Assembly: GCF_019649055.1 (NCBI RefSeq) | Contig: NW_026570441.1 | Span: forward strand, 62,001-126,000 | Direction of reading: 5' to 3' | DNA length: 64,000 nt | DNA from: Paramacrobiotus metropolitanus | Lineage: Eukaryota; Tardigrada; Eutardigrada; Parachela; Macrobiotidae | Shown: positions 33,025 to 42,795 of the stretch, one piece after another | How positions within the stretch are numbered: position 1 is the stretch's first letter | Layout: each line of letters begins with the position of its first letter | Program-made: the position numbers and the translations under genes | Notes under the pieces: model-generated | The model's input: the letters and a program-made list of their open reading frames with translations, nothing else | Databases searched by the model: none | What the model was told of the DNA's origin: nothing

Positions 33025-33471
33025 ATGGCTTCAGTACGGGCTTTGGAAGTTTTGGGGGTGCATGAGGATTTTACTATCTACAAAATCAACGCTGTAGTTA
33101 GTATGTTTTGGAACCCGAAGGATGTTTGCTTCTTTCTAGTGTTCGATGCCAAACCGGACGGTTCTGGGCTGAAGAAGGCCATGGACAAAGGAGTTCGCCT
33201 GGCGTATGCCGATATCAACTGTTTGTTGGGGATGATTAGGAACGGGACACTGCAGGATTGTATGTACCGGGCCATTATCGACAAGGGTGCTGAAAAGTTT
33301 TCTCTGCCGGGTCAGGGCTGTGTGGATGTTACTGTCAGCATCCACCCGAAATACGGACGCATGATTCGTTTCTCTCAAGCTCGGCGCACCATTCAACTAC
33401 CGTAGCAGGGATTCATCAATCTCATGGAGGAAATATACATCCAGCACTGGGGACGGGATATTGTTGTCTGA
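33025..33471 (+). pseudogene. Possible second PC4-like protein (B), with in-frame stop
   Basis: ATG 33025 (MASVRALEVLGVHED). Open to an in-frame TAG at 33403-33405, then 21 further codons (QGFINLMEEIYIQHWG) to TGA at 33469-33471. Across the stop the pattern VDVTVSIHPKYGRMI, RTIQLP, F..LMEEI resembles the last strand and helix of a PC4 fold, as in the gene just upstream. Similarity is weak, so unknown protein is the safe reading. An ACTGGCG cluster precedes it. Confidence 0.4.
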
Positions 33472-33632
33472 CTGGATGCTTCAATTTTTATTAGCACATC
33501 TTACTTAGCATTTACTCTGTTCTGTTTGTTGTGAAAAGAAAAAAGGCTAAGAAGCCATTATTTGTGACAGTCTTAACTTGAAAGGTATCTGAAGGTTCCA
33601 AGTTGACACTGTCGCAATTAATGCTCGTAGCC

Positions 33633-34172
33633 ATGGATATCCGTAACGTCATTCTTTCCGTCCAATTCGACAAAGCGATTTGTTTGGAGAAAGTTTGGAA
33701 ATCATTTCCGCTTAATACAAAGTCCGTTAAAGGATTTAATGCTGTCACTTTAAGTTTACAAAACAAAACGTTCTGTCAATTATTCCCTAATGGTAAGGCT
33801 ATAATAAACGGTGCTAAAAGTATTACAGGGTCGTATTCACTTCTAAAATGTTATCAAATAATGCTTTATACTCAAGGCATAGAGTTAAACATTAAGGACA
33901 GCAGTGTCGCAAATACCGTTTGCACGTACAAACATACACACAACGTTAACTTGGTAAGGCTTTACGAGAAAGCTAAAAACTTCTCCGTGCAACGTCTATT
34001 AGAACCAGAGCTGTTTCCAGCACTAAAATTAAGGCTTTCGTACGCCACCATTCATATTTTCCATACCGGTAGCTGTGTAGTCCTTGGTTGTACTTCTTCG
34101 GAGCAAATTCGAGAAGTTTTTGAATTCATAATAAAACTCCTAGGTTCTTCAACTGAAAACTCCAGAATCTGA
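33633..34172 (+). CDS. TATA-box-binding protein-like (TBP fold)
   Basis: 179 codons from ATG 33633, which has a good context (GCCATGG); ATG 33621 is also possible. Two imperfect repeats as in TBP. The first has FPNGKAIINGAKSITGS, equivalent to the F.SGK...TGAKS strand turn. The second has EPELFPALKLRLSYATIHIF, then GSCVVLGCTSSEQIREVFEF, matching the EPELFP...F.SGKVVLTGA...I..AFE signature. Length is that of a bare TBP core domain (about 180). It is intact here. Some giant viruses carry TBP-like genes; I do not recall one in a Polinton. It probably acts in the nucleus at viral promoters (inference). No ACTGGCG motif lies just upstream. Confidence 0.8.
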   Translation: MDIRNVILSVQFDKAICLEKVWKSFPLNTKSVKGFNAVTLSLQNKTFCQLFPNGKAIINGAKSITGSYSLLKCYQIMLYTQGIELNIKDSSVANTVCTYKHTHNVNLVRLYEKAKNFSVQRLLEPELFPALKLRLSYATIHIFHTGSCVVLGCTSSEQIREVFEFIIKLLGSSTENSRI

Positions 34173-34276
34173 ATCAATAGCGGAATTTTTCAAAGTCAAA
34201 ATCAGGAGTTACTTGAAAAAAAATTTCTCATAGATAAAGCATACAAATAGCGGTTTGAAAACGGAGTTTTTTTAAA

Positions 34277-34912
34277 ATGGAAAAGGTGACTTTTGATTTC
34301 AGATTTAAAACTCCTTGTTCGCTTTATATTTCTGGTCCAACTATGTCCGGAAAATCGACATTTACGATTCAACTTTTACGGAGTATTCCCAATAATTTCA
34401 CACCCGCGCCCATACGTATAGTATATGCGTACGGTACATGGCAAGAGGCATTCAGTAATTTTGATAAGTCCATCGAATTGCTGCCGGGAATGGATAAAAT
34501 TTTGGAAGATGAGAATTTTTTCGATAGAAATGCGCCTACGCTGCTGATTCTTGATGATCTCAAGGAAGAAATATCAAAAAATCCAAAATGCTCAACAATA
34601 TTTACCAGAGATGTACATCATAAAAATGTTTCTGTGATCTTTATATCGCAACATTTATACAAACAAGGTAAAAGCATGAGAGATATCTCTCTTAACTCAC
34701 AATATTTAATTTTATTTAAATCTGTACGCGATGTACAACAAATTAACCTACTTTCTCGCCAGCTAGGAATGCCGCATTTACCTGATGCATACAAAAAGGC
34801 TATAAAGGAACCTTTTGGTTATTTGGTAATAAATCTCCGTCCTGATACACCAGACAAGCTAAGGCTACAGTCAAACATATTTGACTACCGGAAAATATAT
34901 GTGGAAAAATGA
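34277..34912 (+). CDS. DNA-packaging ATPase (A32/FtsK-HerA type)
   Basis: 211 residues. Walker A GPTMSGKST at residues 20-28, Walker B LLILDD around residue 90, and a later arginine-rich C-terminal region. Size and motif spacing match Polinton packaging ATPases, which drive genome entry into the capsid. Intact. The stop overlaps the next start (ATGA at 34909-34912). First gene of the late-type block. Confidence 0.9.
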   Translation: MEKVTFDFRFKTPCSLYISGPTMSGKSTFTIQLLRSIPNNFTPAPIRIVYAYGTWQEAFSNFDKSIELLPGMDKILEDENFFDRNAPTLLILDDLKEEISKNPKCSTIFTRDVHHKNVSVIFISQHLYKQGKSMRDISLNSQYLILFKSVRDVQQINLLSRQLGMPHLPDAYKKAIKEPFGYLVINLRPDTPDKLRLQSNIFDYRKIYVEK

Positions 34913-35229
34913 ATCCAGAAGACGTTCTCAGCGTACTACGCGCTTTGGAAATTATGAATCCACGACAGCGTAGATATTTTTTACAGGTTGCTTCTAAAAA
35001 ACAAATTTTAGCAATTGAAGAAGCTTGTTTAAATTTGGTGAAGCAACCAACGGCTTTGAGTAAAGTTGATTTAGCCAGAGCACGACGTTTTGCACCGATA
35101 ATTAAGCGTTTAGCCGACAGAAAACTTTCACACGTTAAAAAGCGAACAATTTTAGCGCAAAAAGGAGGATTCTTAGCTGCTTTACTTCCAATTCTAGGAA
35201 CAGTAGTTGCATCATTTATAACAAAATGA
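34909..35229 (+). CDS. Small basic virion protein with hydrophobic C-terminus
   Basis: 106 residues: helical N-terminus (MNPEDVLSVLRALEIMNPRQ), basic middle, and C-terminus KGGFLAALLPILGTVVASFI, a Gly-led hydrophobic segment. Proteins of this pattern sit beside the ATPase in many Polintons and adintoviruses and have been likened to adenovirus pX (recollection). Both ends overlap neighbours by ATGA (34909-34912 and 35226-35229). Intact. Confidence 0.65.
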   Translation: MNPEDVLSVLRALEIMNPRQRRYFLQVASKKQILAIEEACLNLVKQPTALSKVDLARARRFAPIIKRLADRKLSHVKKRTILAQKGGFLAALLPILGTVVASFITK

Positions 35230-36173
35230 AGACCTACGTTCTTGTACCTGAATCCGAATTTTCTGCGCCCGGCAAGAGCAAAGCCACATCATGGAAAAAG
35301 GCTGAAGAAATTCGTAGTGCCATGACTCATGATTTGCTGGCTCGTGCCGCGTATCAGACTAAGTCTGCAGACTATGAACCACGCGTTATTAAATCTGAGG
35401 TTAACGAACACAAACCAAACGGACCTTCGCAAAGGAACTATGGTACTCAAGCTTTGCCTCTTCTTACTGATGGATCAACACAAGCGACCGAACCTCCGGT
35501 TATTCAGTATCTGCCAAGTGAGCCAGTATATATCCAAAGTGAGCCCACAATACAATATATTGAACGCGAACCTATTGTGCAGCATATCGAGCGCGATCCC
35601 GTTGTGCAGTATATCGAACGTGAACCAGTTGTACAATACGTACCACAGTACGTACCTAGAGAGACACTGGAAAAACATGTGTATAAAGGTTCACGCCCCA
35701 AGCCAATATCCAAAGGGAAAAAACCAAAAAAGAAGCTACCATCCTGACCCATCGTTGAGTTTCCTGATGATGGGTCATTAGAGTATGCACCTCCCGAATA
35801 CGAACCACTTCCCGTGTCGCTACCTACAGACCGGATTGACGTTGTGGTTGCACCGCGAAGCTCTGGTCCAATTACACGCAGCAAAAAAGCGGCTCCGTAT
35901 AAGGTTCCCGATAGAAAAGCGATTGCATCCAGGGTACCGCAATTGGAGTTACCGGCCCCTTCGACTTCACAGTCCTTACCCGCCCCATCAAAGGCTTTAC
36001 CAGCGGCTCCGACACCCAATGCGTTGACGTATACAGAACCAACGGAAACACGCCCCCTCAAGAATGGCGTTGAAAAGAGCTATGACTTATTAAGGCGTAA
36101 AACCACAAAATCTACTGGTCCTCCTAAAAAGAAGCAAAAGACACAGAAGGGTGGATGGCTCAGCTACGCATAA
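35226..36173 (+). pseudogene. Polinton PY-type virion protein with repeat and basic tail
   Basis: 316 codons in one frame with a single in-frame TGA at 35745-35747. N-terminus MKTYVLVPESEF is typical of the Polinton PY family. Residues about 100-140 carry four to five repeats of (V/I)QYIERE/DP (35545-35650). Two basic clusters (KGKKPKKKLP before the stop, PPKKKQKTQKGG at the end) look like nuclear or DNA-binding signals. Its TAA overlaps the integrase start (TAATG at 36171-36175). Only the stop makes it a pseudogene. Confidence 0.65.
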
Positions 36174-37227
36174 TGGCAACACTGGCCGATATTTATTTAG
36201 ATGCTTCTAATCCTGGTAGTCTGGGAGGCATCGAGCGTTTGTACCGGGAAGCGCAAAATCATGGATTTTCTCGTCAGCAAGTGGAAGAGTATTTGCAAAG
36301 TATAAGCGCTTACACTCAACATAAACCTTTTCGGTCGAAATTTAAACGTCGGAAGATTTTATCATTTAATATTGGTGACCAGCACCAAATTGACCTGGCA
36401 GATATGCAAAAATTTGCGAATGACAATAAAGACGTTAAGTATTTACTGACTTGTGTCGATTGTTTTTCTCGCTACGGCTGGGCCGAGCCCGTCAAATCCA
36501 AGAAACCCGAAGAAATTATTCGTGCTCTGTGTAATATTTATAAAGAAGCTGATCGACCACTGCGCTGTCAAAGCGATAACGGTAAAGAATTTGTGAATAA
36601 ACAACTGAAAAACTTTTTTACTGATCACAATATCAGGTTTTTTACAACAAAGAACGACGATGTTAAATGTGCCATGGTAGAGCGATTTAACCGAACAATT
36701 AAGGAACGTCTTTACGTGTACATGACAGAGAATAATACTTACAAGTACCTCGATATTTTACCTGAGATTTTAAAATCATATAATAATTCTGTTCACTCTA
36801 GTACAGGGTTTGCCCCCAGTCAAGTGGATGTGGATGAAGCGCGCTTTATACGTCAAGATATGATAGAAGAGCCACAGGCAAAAAATCCTATTTTTCAGGT
36901 TGGGGATCACGTGCGTATAGCAAACGCAAGCAGACGTTCGAAAAGGGATACAAAACCAATTACACTGAAGAAATTTTTAAAATTGTACAAGTTAAAAAAC
37001 GACAGAATCATTACATCTGCGCTTTAGAGGACCTAAGAGGTGAGAAAATTGATGGAGATTTTCATGACAGCGAACTGTCAAAATTTATTATGACCGAGCG
37101 ACCGTTTCATCGTATATCACGTATATTAAGGGAGAGAATGTACAAGGGAAAACAGCAATACCTTATACGTTGGTACGGTTACGGTCCCGCTTACGACTCT
37201 TGGGAAAACAAAGAAGATCTAAAATGA
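36173..37227 (+). pseudogene. Polinton integrase with C-terminal chromodomain
   Basis: Start taken at ATG 36173, overlapping the previous stop; an upstream in-frame ATG at 36155 lies inside that gene. Catalytic residues: D77 in DLADMQKF, D135 in QSDNGKEF, E170 in AMVERFNRT. The N-terminal helical region (SLGGIERLYREAQNHGFSRQ) is typical of Maverick integrases. After a one-base frameshift near 36950 the other frame carries an SH3-like part and a chromodomain (GKQQYLIRWYGYGPAYDSWE, 37150-37215) ending at 37227. The chromodomain likely directs integration to modified histones. The frameshift breaks the gene. Confidence 0.9.
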
Positions 37228-37949
37228 GTTTCTATATGACACTACCTTCTTCCGCATCTCACAATATTTATCCCGCAAATCGTTGTGGGAAATTTACAAC
37301 TTTGCTAGCCAAAGGTATTGATCTTGATGGGAACTGGGAAGTCGGTCTTTCCGAAATTATTTTACCACCGATGCGTCTCAGGTTTACTGAGGGTTTGGCA
37401 GTGCTAGTTAAAACCACGACTACGCCGAGACAAAGTCGGTATTTAAAAAAAGAGTCATACAATGACGAGAATCAACTAATTCGGAAAATAAACCTTCTAG
37501 TGCGTGACAAAGACACCATCTTTGGACATATTGATGTGACTGGTAGCTCCGCACAGCTGGTGGTAAATCCCGATGCCGAGCTCACGTTTCAGGGATCAGA
37601 GTATACGAGGACGCTGGGTCTATTGCAAGAGCACTTTTACGCCGGTGCCGGTGGTCAAACGTACCACTTACGACCGGGCAAACAGGGTCGTGTTGTGCAT
37701 GTTTATTGCGACATTATTGAGCACGGGTTCGTCGGTGATGCAATGGTACCGTTGCTACGAACAATCGCAACCGTCGCCAGTTCTCACACCGAGACTACAT
37801 TAATTTACGAAAATCCGCATTATGTGCCACTTGCCAAACACACCTTTCAGACCATCGAATTAAAACTCGCAGATGATTTAGGGACAGAAGTATCGTTTCA
37901 TCCCGGTATTACGATAATAAAGTTACATTTTCGACCCAAGAAACGCTGA
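37224..37949 (+). CDS. Minor capsid (penton) protein, single jelly roll
   Basis: 241 residues from ATG 37224, which overlaps the integrase stop (ATGA). Family features: MSFYMTLPSSASHNIYPANR, LDGNWEVGLSEIILP, VHVYCDIIEHGFVGDAMVPL, then HYVPLAKHTFQTIELKLAD and an end in LHFRPKKR. These are the usual blocks of the Polinton minor capsid protein, which fills capsid vertices. Intact. Confidence 0.88.
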   Translation: MSFYMTLPSSASHNIYPANRCGKFTTLLAKGIDLDGNWEVGLSEIILPPMRLRFTEGLAVLVKTTTTPRQSRYLKKESYNDENQLIRKINLLVRDKDTIFGHIDVTGSSAQLVVNPDAELTFQGSEYTRTLGLLQEHFYAGAGGQTYHLRPGKQGRVVHVYCDIIEHGFVGDAMVPLLRTIATVASSHTETTLIYENPHYVPLAKHTFQTIELKLADDLGTEVSFHPGITIIKLHFRPKKR

Positions 37950-38326
37950 AAAAATCGTACTTCAAGAGCACAGGTTTGATGAAAATCGTTATTTACAAGC
38001 CTTTAGCCGGCAACATGGGTTTGGGATGCCGGTATACCGCGGTGCCCCCATGACCGGTGCTGGCTTTTGGGGGAAAGTTATCGGTTTTGCTAATGGGTAT
38101 TTTCAGCAAAGCCGCGCCCCATATAAGCAATTTAATAACAAAAGCCCAACCGCATATGAAAAATATGGCACATAAAGCTGTGGAATCGGCAATCGACAAA
38201 GCTGTAGAACATGTTAGTGACAAACTGAAACAACAGCAAGGATCGGGTATTAAGGGCCGAAAACGACGCAAAGTAGTCCTTACAAAGCGACAACTTGCAA
38301 TTGACGCACTTAAAGACAAACTATAA
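37950..38326 (+). pseudogene. pVI-like membrane-active virion protein (frameshifted)
   Basis: One frame (37950-38100) reads LQEHRFDENRYLQAFSRQHG, then GMPVYRGAPM. This is the N-terminal pattern of Polinton pVI-like proteins. The other frame from about 38090 continues with an amphipathic Lys/Ala/His-rich stretch and a basic end (GIKGRKRRKVVLTKRQLAID) to TAA at 38326. A one-base shift near 38090 separates them. No ATG is visible at the expected start next to the minor capsid stop. The stop overlaps the capsid start (TAATG). Confidence 0.65.
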
Positions 38327-39675
38327 TGGCTCTTATTGAAAGCGGTTCCGAACCTTCTATGCTCCTAGAGAGCCATTTATTTTATCTTCCGGCCACCCTT
38401 ACCAAAAGGCGGAATACCCGCGATTATGATATCGGGCCAACACAAGCCCCGTCGGACACATCTAAAGATTATGTTTTTACCATTGCTCCGTGTCAAACTG
38501 AACTTATTAGTTTGGCAGATGTCCGACTTTCTTGTGATCTGTATGTAACTGACTCTAATGGGGATATGCCCTCGGATGATGCTTGCTTGACAACCGTAAA
38601 TAATATTCTCGATAGTTTATTTGAACAGGTAATTGTCACTCTGGGTGGTCGTAATATTTCTGACAGCAGCTCCATGTACCATATGCGGGGGTACATTGAA
38701 AATCTTCTAGGCTACACTAAGCAAGCGCAGGCTTCACAATTACAATTGTCTGGGTTTGCCATGGATACATTACTGTGGAAGCAAGATCCATATTACGAAG
38801 CCAAAGTTAACAATGAAAAGATCTTTTTTAGCAAAGGAGCAGAGTTAAAACAAATGTGGCTTCGAGCGTGCCGCCCACTGCAATTATCAGGAAAGCTGCA
38901 TTGTGATTTATTCCAACAGGACAAACCACTGATACCAGGTGTCGAGTTGAGCATAAAATTAGTGCGCAATAAAAACAGTCTAGTCTTTGTGACGGACAGC
39001 GATTTATCAAAACCAAAATCTGTAATTATCAAAAACCCTCGTTTAAAAATTTGAAAATACGAGCCATCGCCCGATTTTCTAGGGGCTTTAACTAAGCAGT
39101 TAGTTTCAACAAATGCCAAGTACCACATTGAACGTGTTGCCATGCGGCAAACCACTCTGTTTGCTGGACAGCAGCAACATACTTGGCCCAACCTTGTTAT
39201 TGGTCAATTACCCAAGGTTATGCTCTTTGCTATGGTACCGAGTAGGGCATTCAATGGGGAATATACTTCGACGCCGTATGCTTTTAATCATTTCAGTTTG
39301 GCTTACTTGCATGCAGAAATAGACGGGCACATATTTCCAACTCGGGGATATAATATGGATTTCGAAAACGGGGCTAGTTTGGAGCCGTACGAAGGACTTT
39401 TTGATACATTGGAGCGCCTTCACGAAGGTTTTGGAGAGCTACCCTTTGGCAGATCTGATTATAATTTAGGTGGATTTTGTATTTATGGCTTTGATTTTAC
39501 GAGAGGACACACAGGACGTGGTGCTTTATCGCTCATTCGGCAAGGTAATTTAAATATGAGCATGCGTTTTGCCAAACCATTACCAGAGGCAGCTGTATGT
39601 ATCGCCATGCTAGTATACGATAATATTATTGAAATAAACAATAATAGACAAGTACTTTTTGATTTTGCGCCATGA
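38326..39675 (+). pseudogene. Major capsid protein, double jelly roll (one in-frame stop)
   Basis: 450 codons in one frame, with TGA at 39052-39054 as the only break. Matches the Polinton capsid family often annotated as F54H12.2-like: SKDYVFTIAPCQTELISLAD, NNILDSLFEQVIVTLGGRNI, YHMRGYIENLLGYTKQAQ, and after the stop FAMVPSRAFNGEYTSTPYAF and FDLTRG-type FDFTRGHTGRGALSLIRQGN. Forms the hexon-like trimers of the virion. Its TGA overlaps the protease start (ATGA at 39672-39675). Confidence 0.88.
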
Positions 39676-40172
39676 ATAATTTAGAAATCGAAAAATCCCT
39701 TTTTTCAGATCCCAAAATTCGCGATATTTTTGTTGGTGTTTTTTCTAGTGATAATATACCAGAAAAACAATACCCCGGTGCATATATCGTAAACACACAA
39801 AAAACGGGGAGTCCCGGTGAGCACTGGGTGGCCTTCTTCTGCGTTCGTCAAAACATGTTAGAAGCGTTTGATTCCTATGGCCGTAATCCTGCGGAATATT
39901 CGTCGAATATTACAGAATGGATGGGAGATGATTACGTCATTATGTCCAATACTACAAGACAAAACACCGACAGCACCGTATGCGGTCAGTACTGTATGTT
40001 TTATGTATTATTGCGATGCTACGGTTTTTCGTATAAGGATCTGATGTCGGCATTCACCAATCATAAAGGAGTGAATGATAAATTCGTATGCAAATTTATC
40101 AATAAATTCTTCCGTATGAGCACAAAACTAAGAGACAACGAATTCATTAAATCACTAATAAATCATGGATAA
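39672..40172 (+). CDS. Adenain-like maturation cysteine protease
   Basis: 166 residues. Catalytic triad positions visible: H51 in GEHWVAFF, D67 in EAFDSYG, C104 in STVCGQYCMFY, with Q97 as likely oxyanion residue. Order H-D-C and length match the Ulp1/adenovirus protease family that cleaves capsid precursors. Intact, overlapping capsid upstream and a small membrane gene downstream. Confidence 0.88.
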   Translation: MNNLEIEKSLFSDPKIRDIFVGVFSSDNIPEKQYPGAYIVNTQKTGSPGEHWVAFFCVRQNMLEAFDSYGRNPAEYSSNITEWMGDDYVIMSNTTRQNTDSTVCGQYCMFYVLLRCYGFSYKDLMSAFTNHKGVNDKFVCKFINKFFRMSTKLRDNEFIKSLINHG

Positions 40173-40383
40173 ACCTACAATCAAAGAGATAATTTCTATT
40201 ATTTTTGGAATTCTCATCACCATTTTATTACTGATTTTTAATATTTTAGAAATATGTGGCCACTTCGCTAAACCCAACGTAACCCGCATAACGGAATCCA
40301 ACCAGCTGACAAAAGATATACTAGACGTAATGCTGAGTGATGGCTCATCGCCAGTACCAACTGGCGATACCAACAATATATAA
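40165..40383 (+). CDS. Small single-pass membrane protein
   Basis: 72 residues: short charged N-terminus, one strong membrane segment (IISIIFGILITILLLIFNIL), then a polar tail. Overlaps the protease end by eight bases. Short membrane proteins occur in adintovirus-like genomes, but I recognise no family. Its 3' end covers the inverted ACTGGCG pair that precedes the IAP. Confidence 0.5.
   Translation: MDKPTIKEIISIIFGILITILLLIFNILEICGHFAKPNVTRITESNQLTKDILDVMLSDGSSPVPTGDTNNI
40347..40368. promoter_or_regulatory. Inverted ACTGGCGAT pair upstream of IAP
   Basis: ATCGCCAGT (40347-40355) and ACTGGCGAT (40360-40368) form a perfect inverted repeat with a four-base spacer, 53 bases before the IAP start at 40421. 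Confidence 0.6.
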
Positions 40384-40420
40384 CGTTCGCGAAGCGTGTA
40401 ATGAACTTCATTCGTTCAAA

Positions 40421-41156
40421 ATGGCGCGACCAGATATGACAATTGTTGAAAACCGTGTTCGGTCTTTTGTCAGTTGGCCATGGCCTTTGACGGCTCCATC
40501 CAGACTGGTACTAGCCGGTCTGTTTTTTAAGCAGTTTCCCGACGAAGTCGGTTGTGCATATTGTGCGTGGACTGCGCATGACTGGGAAGGGGATGAAAAC
40601 CTTGTCCTGCGACACGACATGGAAGCAACCGATTGTCCCAGAGTTGGATCTTTGTTACACTCCCCAATGGCTGATGTTAAAGCGAGATTCGCTACATTTT
40701 ACAACTGGACATATAAACAACACCCTCGAGAAATGGCCGAAGCGGGATTCTTTTTTACTGGACCAAAGGATCGGGTCCAGTGTTTTTCTTGTAACATTTA
40801 TCTGGAAAACTGGCAAGTGGAGGATATTCCCATGGGAGGAACACGTGCGTCATGGTGTCGAGCTGTACAACTGCAGCTTCGTGAAACAGGAAAAAGGATT
40901 ACAATATGCGGAGGAAATCATTGCAAAAGCCGTTGCCAAATCGGAGCTAGTGGCCACCGCGGCGGCTGCCGTCTACGCTGAGCGTAAAGAGCCTTCACAA
41001 AAACCGCAGTGTGCTATTTGTTTGAATGCTGATATAAAATGTTCTTTTCAACCTTGTGGTCACGCAGCCTGTTGCGAGACGTGTTCTACGCGTATGTATT
41101 ACTGTCCTATTTGTCGGGCTCGTGTTTGGGAGTGGAATATAATTTTTATTTGTTAA
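40421..41156 (+). pseudogene. IAP: two BIR domains and a RING finger (frameshifted)
   Basis: Start at ATG 40421 (MARPDMTIVENRV). BIR1: FVSWPWP, then CAYC...H...C with canonical CX2CX16HX6C. BIR2: FYNWTYKQHPREMAEAGFFF, then CFSC, with its His and last Cys in the other frame after a one-base shift near 40830. A linker and a C3HC4 RING (CAICLNADIKC, CGHAACCETC, CPIC; about 41010-41120) end the gene. Layout equals that of viral and insect IAPs, which block caspases and act as ubiquitin ligases. The frameshift disables this copy. Preceded by an inverted ACTGGCG pair. Confidence 0.88.
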
Positions 41157-41200
41157 ATGCTGTATGTTCTAAACTCAATGCTATAAAACAACCAAAAAAA

Positions 41201-41241
41201 AAGAAAGGGGTGGGGAAAAATTAACAAAAGAAAGGGGGTAA
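41201..41241 (+). repeat. Right copy of inverted 3'-flank repeat
   Basis: AAGAAAGGGGTGGGGAAAAA and AACAAAAGAAAGGGGGTAA, 45 bases past the IAP stop, match 30718-30757 in inverse orientation. Further along both, a GACCAAT word follows. Confidence 0.6.
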
Positions 41242-41325
41242 GATGCGTTGCCATGCGCATGTTCAAACACGTGTGACGACCAATAGCCGTGAATGGTAGG
41301 CGGTTATCACCAGTTTCAATACATG

Positions 41326-41453
41326 AGACCTGACAGAAACTATGCCAATCGCTAGTCCTACTGAATGAGACTAGACACAAACTAGGTCAATCGCCAGTCC
41401 AGCTGAATGAGACCAGACACAAACTAGGTCAATAGCCAACACCGCTGGCGATC
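41326..41453. promoter_or_regulatory. PolB upstream region: three 42-base tandem repeats with ACTGGCG-like motifs
   Basis: Units begin GAGACCTGACAGAAACTATG, GAGACTAGACACAAACTAGG and GAGACCAGACACAAACTAGG (41326, 41368, 41410). Motif words: ATCGCTAGT in the first unit, ATCGCCAGT at 41390-41398, and GCTGGCGAT at 41444-41452. The PolB start at 41522 is 70 bases beyond the last. Confidence 0.6.
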
Positions 41454-41680
41454 AAAATTTTTTAAAAGCCGTGCGTCGCTCTGGCTGACTTGCAGTTGAA
41501 GCTTATTTTTGGACGCTCATCATGGACGATTACCAGCTCACGGATGTTGATCGTATGGACATTGATGCTATTTTCGACGAAGGGTCATGGAATCTTCCGC
41601 CATCGCCACCGTACGTTATCACCGATGCGGATCGTCAGGATACCGATGCCATACTCGCGGCTTGTGATTGGGACGATTGG

Positions 41681-42517
41681 GTGAGTGACCTTTGTAGATA
41701 AGAACAGCTTAAATTTCAATACAGACTTATTTGGATTTCTTCTTGAAACGATCGTACCTGATAACTACTATAAATTTTAATAACTCTATTACAAAGTAAC
41801 TATTTTTAACAAATAAAACCAGAGGAAACCATTTTTTTACCACCAGTCAGCGGTTGTTTATGCGATAAAGACTTCGAATAAAATTATAATCTTCGATCGA
41901 GATCCATTTAGAATATTGGCGGTCTGAAACTTGCTAAATATTTAAGATCAAATTCGATAATATCGTTTTCACTTGAACAAGTATTTGCTGAATCAAAACC
42001 TTCTGGTAGATTGTAGATTGCTAAATATTTAAGATAGTTAATTTATTTAAGTCATTTGCAAACTCGATAATGATTTACTTTTTTCCACTTGGAACAAGCA
42101 TTTGCTGATAACAAATGCAAAAAAAAAGTTTATAACAAAAATATCATATATAAATATCAGTAGGCTCATACACTGCGTCCTGGTAAATAATTAAACTATA
42201 GAACTATTGTTTTTATTAAACAGCAGCCTTTCGCTTTATACGCCACTAGCCTTTCCAGAATAGTATATTCTGTTGTGACGGACACTAAGAATACTGATTC
42301 ATCTATTGATAACAGTAATCATCGATGCCAGTCAGTCTTTTGACCTACTTAGAACAATAGCCGAGTCAGTCTTTTGGCCTAATTAAAATAAAAGTTGTTT
42401 TGATGTGCATCAACTTGTGTATAGACATTTGTCCTAGTTAAAACATTACTGGAATAACACAACATACTGAGAACTTACCAAATTCCAACGATCTAGGTGG
42501 TAAGGAGCGCTGATCAG
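41681..42517 (+). other. PolB intron 1
   Basis: Donor TGG|GTGAGT at 41681, acceptor TGATCAG at 42517; AT-rich, 837 bases, no coding sense. Joining keeps the frame (phase 0). Other AG acceptors nearby are possible. Confidence 0.6.
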
Positions 42518-42589
42518 GGAGGTGCGGGGAAAGCGACGGATGGTGCCATGGACATTGATATTCCAGATGCAGTTTCGGGAAAGCCACTG

Positions 42590-42795
42590 GTAAGCTAACA
42601 AAACATTAAAATGAGACCGACATTTTCTCAATAAAGCCGAAAAGTTAACTTTTTTTTACAATTGGTTGTTTTCGCAAAACAAACAAGTCGATTTTGTACA
42701 ACAATTATAAGAAAATTTACGCAAAATGCAGGTCACTTAATTGTTTTTGTAATTAATAAGCCATTCTTCTTGTAGTACATATTATATATCTGTAG
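42590..42795 (+). other. PolB intron 2
   Basis: Donor CACTG|GTAAGC at 42590, acceptor TATCTGTAG at 42795; 206 bases, AT-rich, phase 0. The downstream frame runs straight into the polymerase N-terminal region. Confidence 0.75.

Noticed and set aside
30805-39675. Stop-codon reassignment in the Polinton, since several genes have only single in-frame stops
   Set aside because: TAA, TAG and TGA are all involved and other genes carry frameshifts, which fits ordinary decay.
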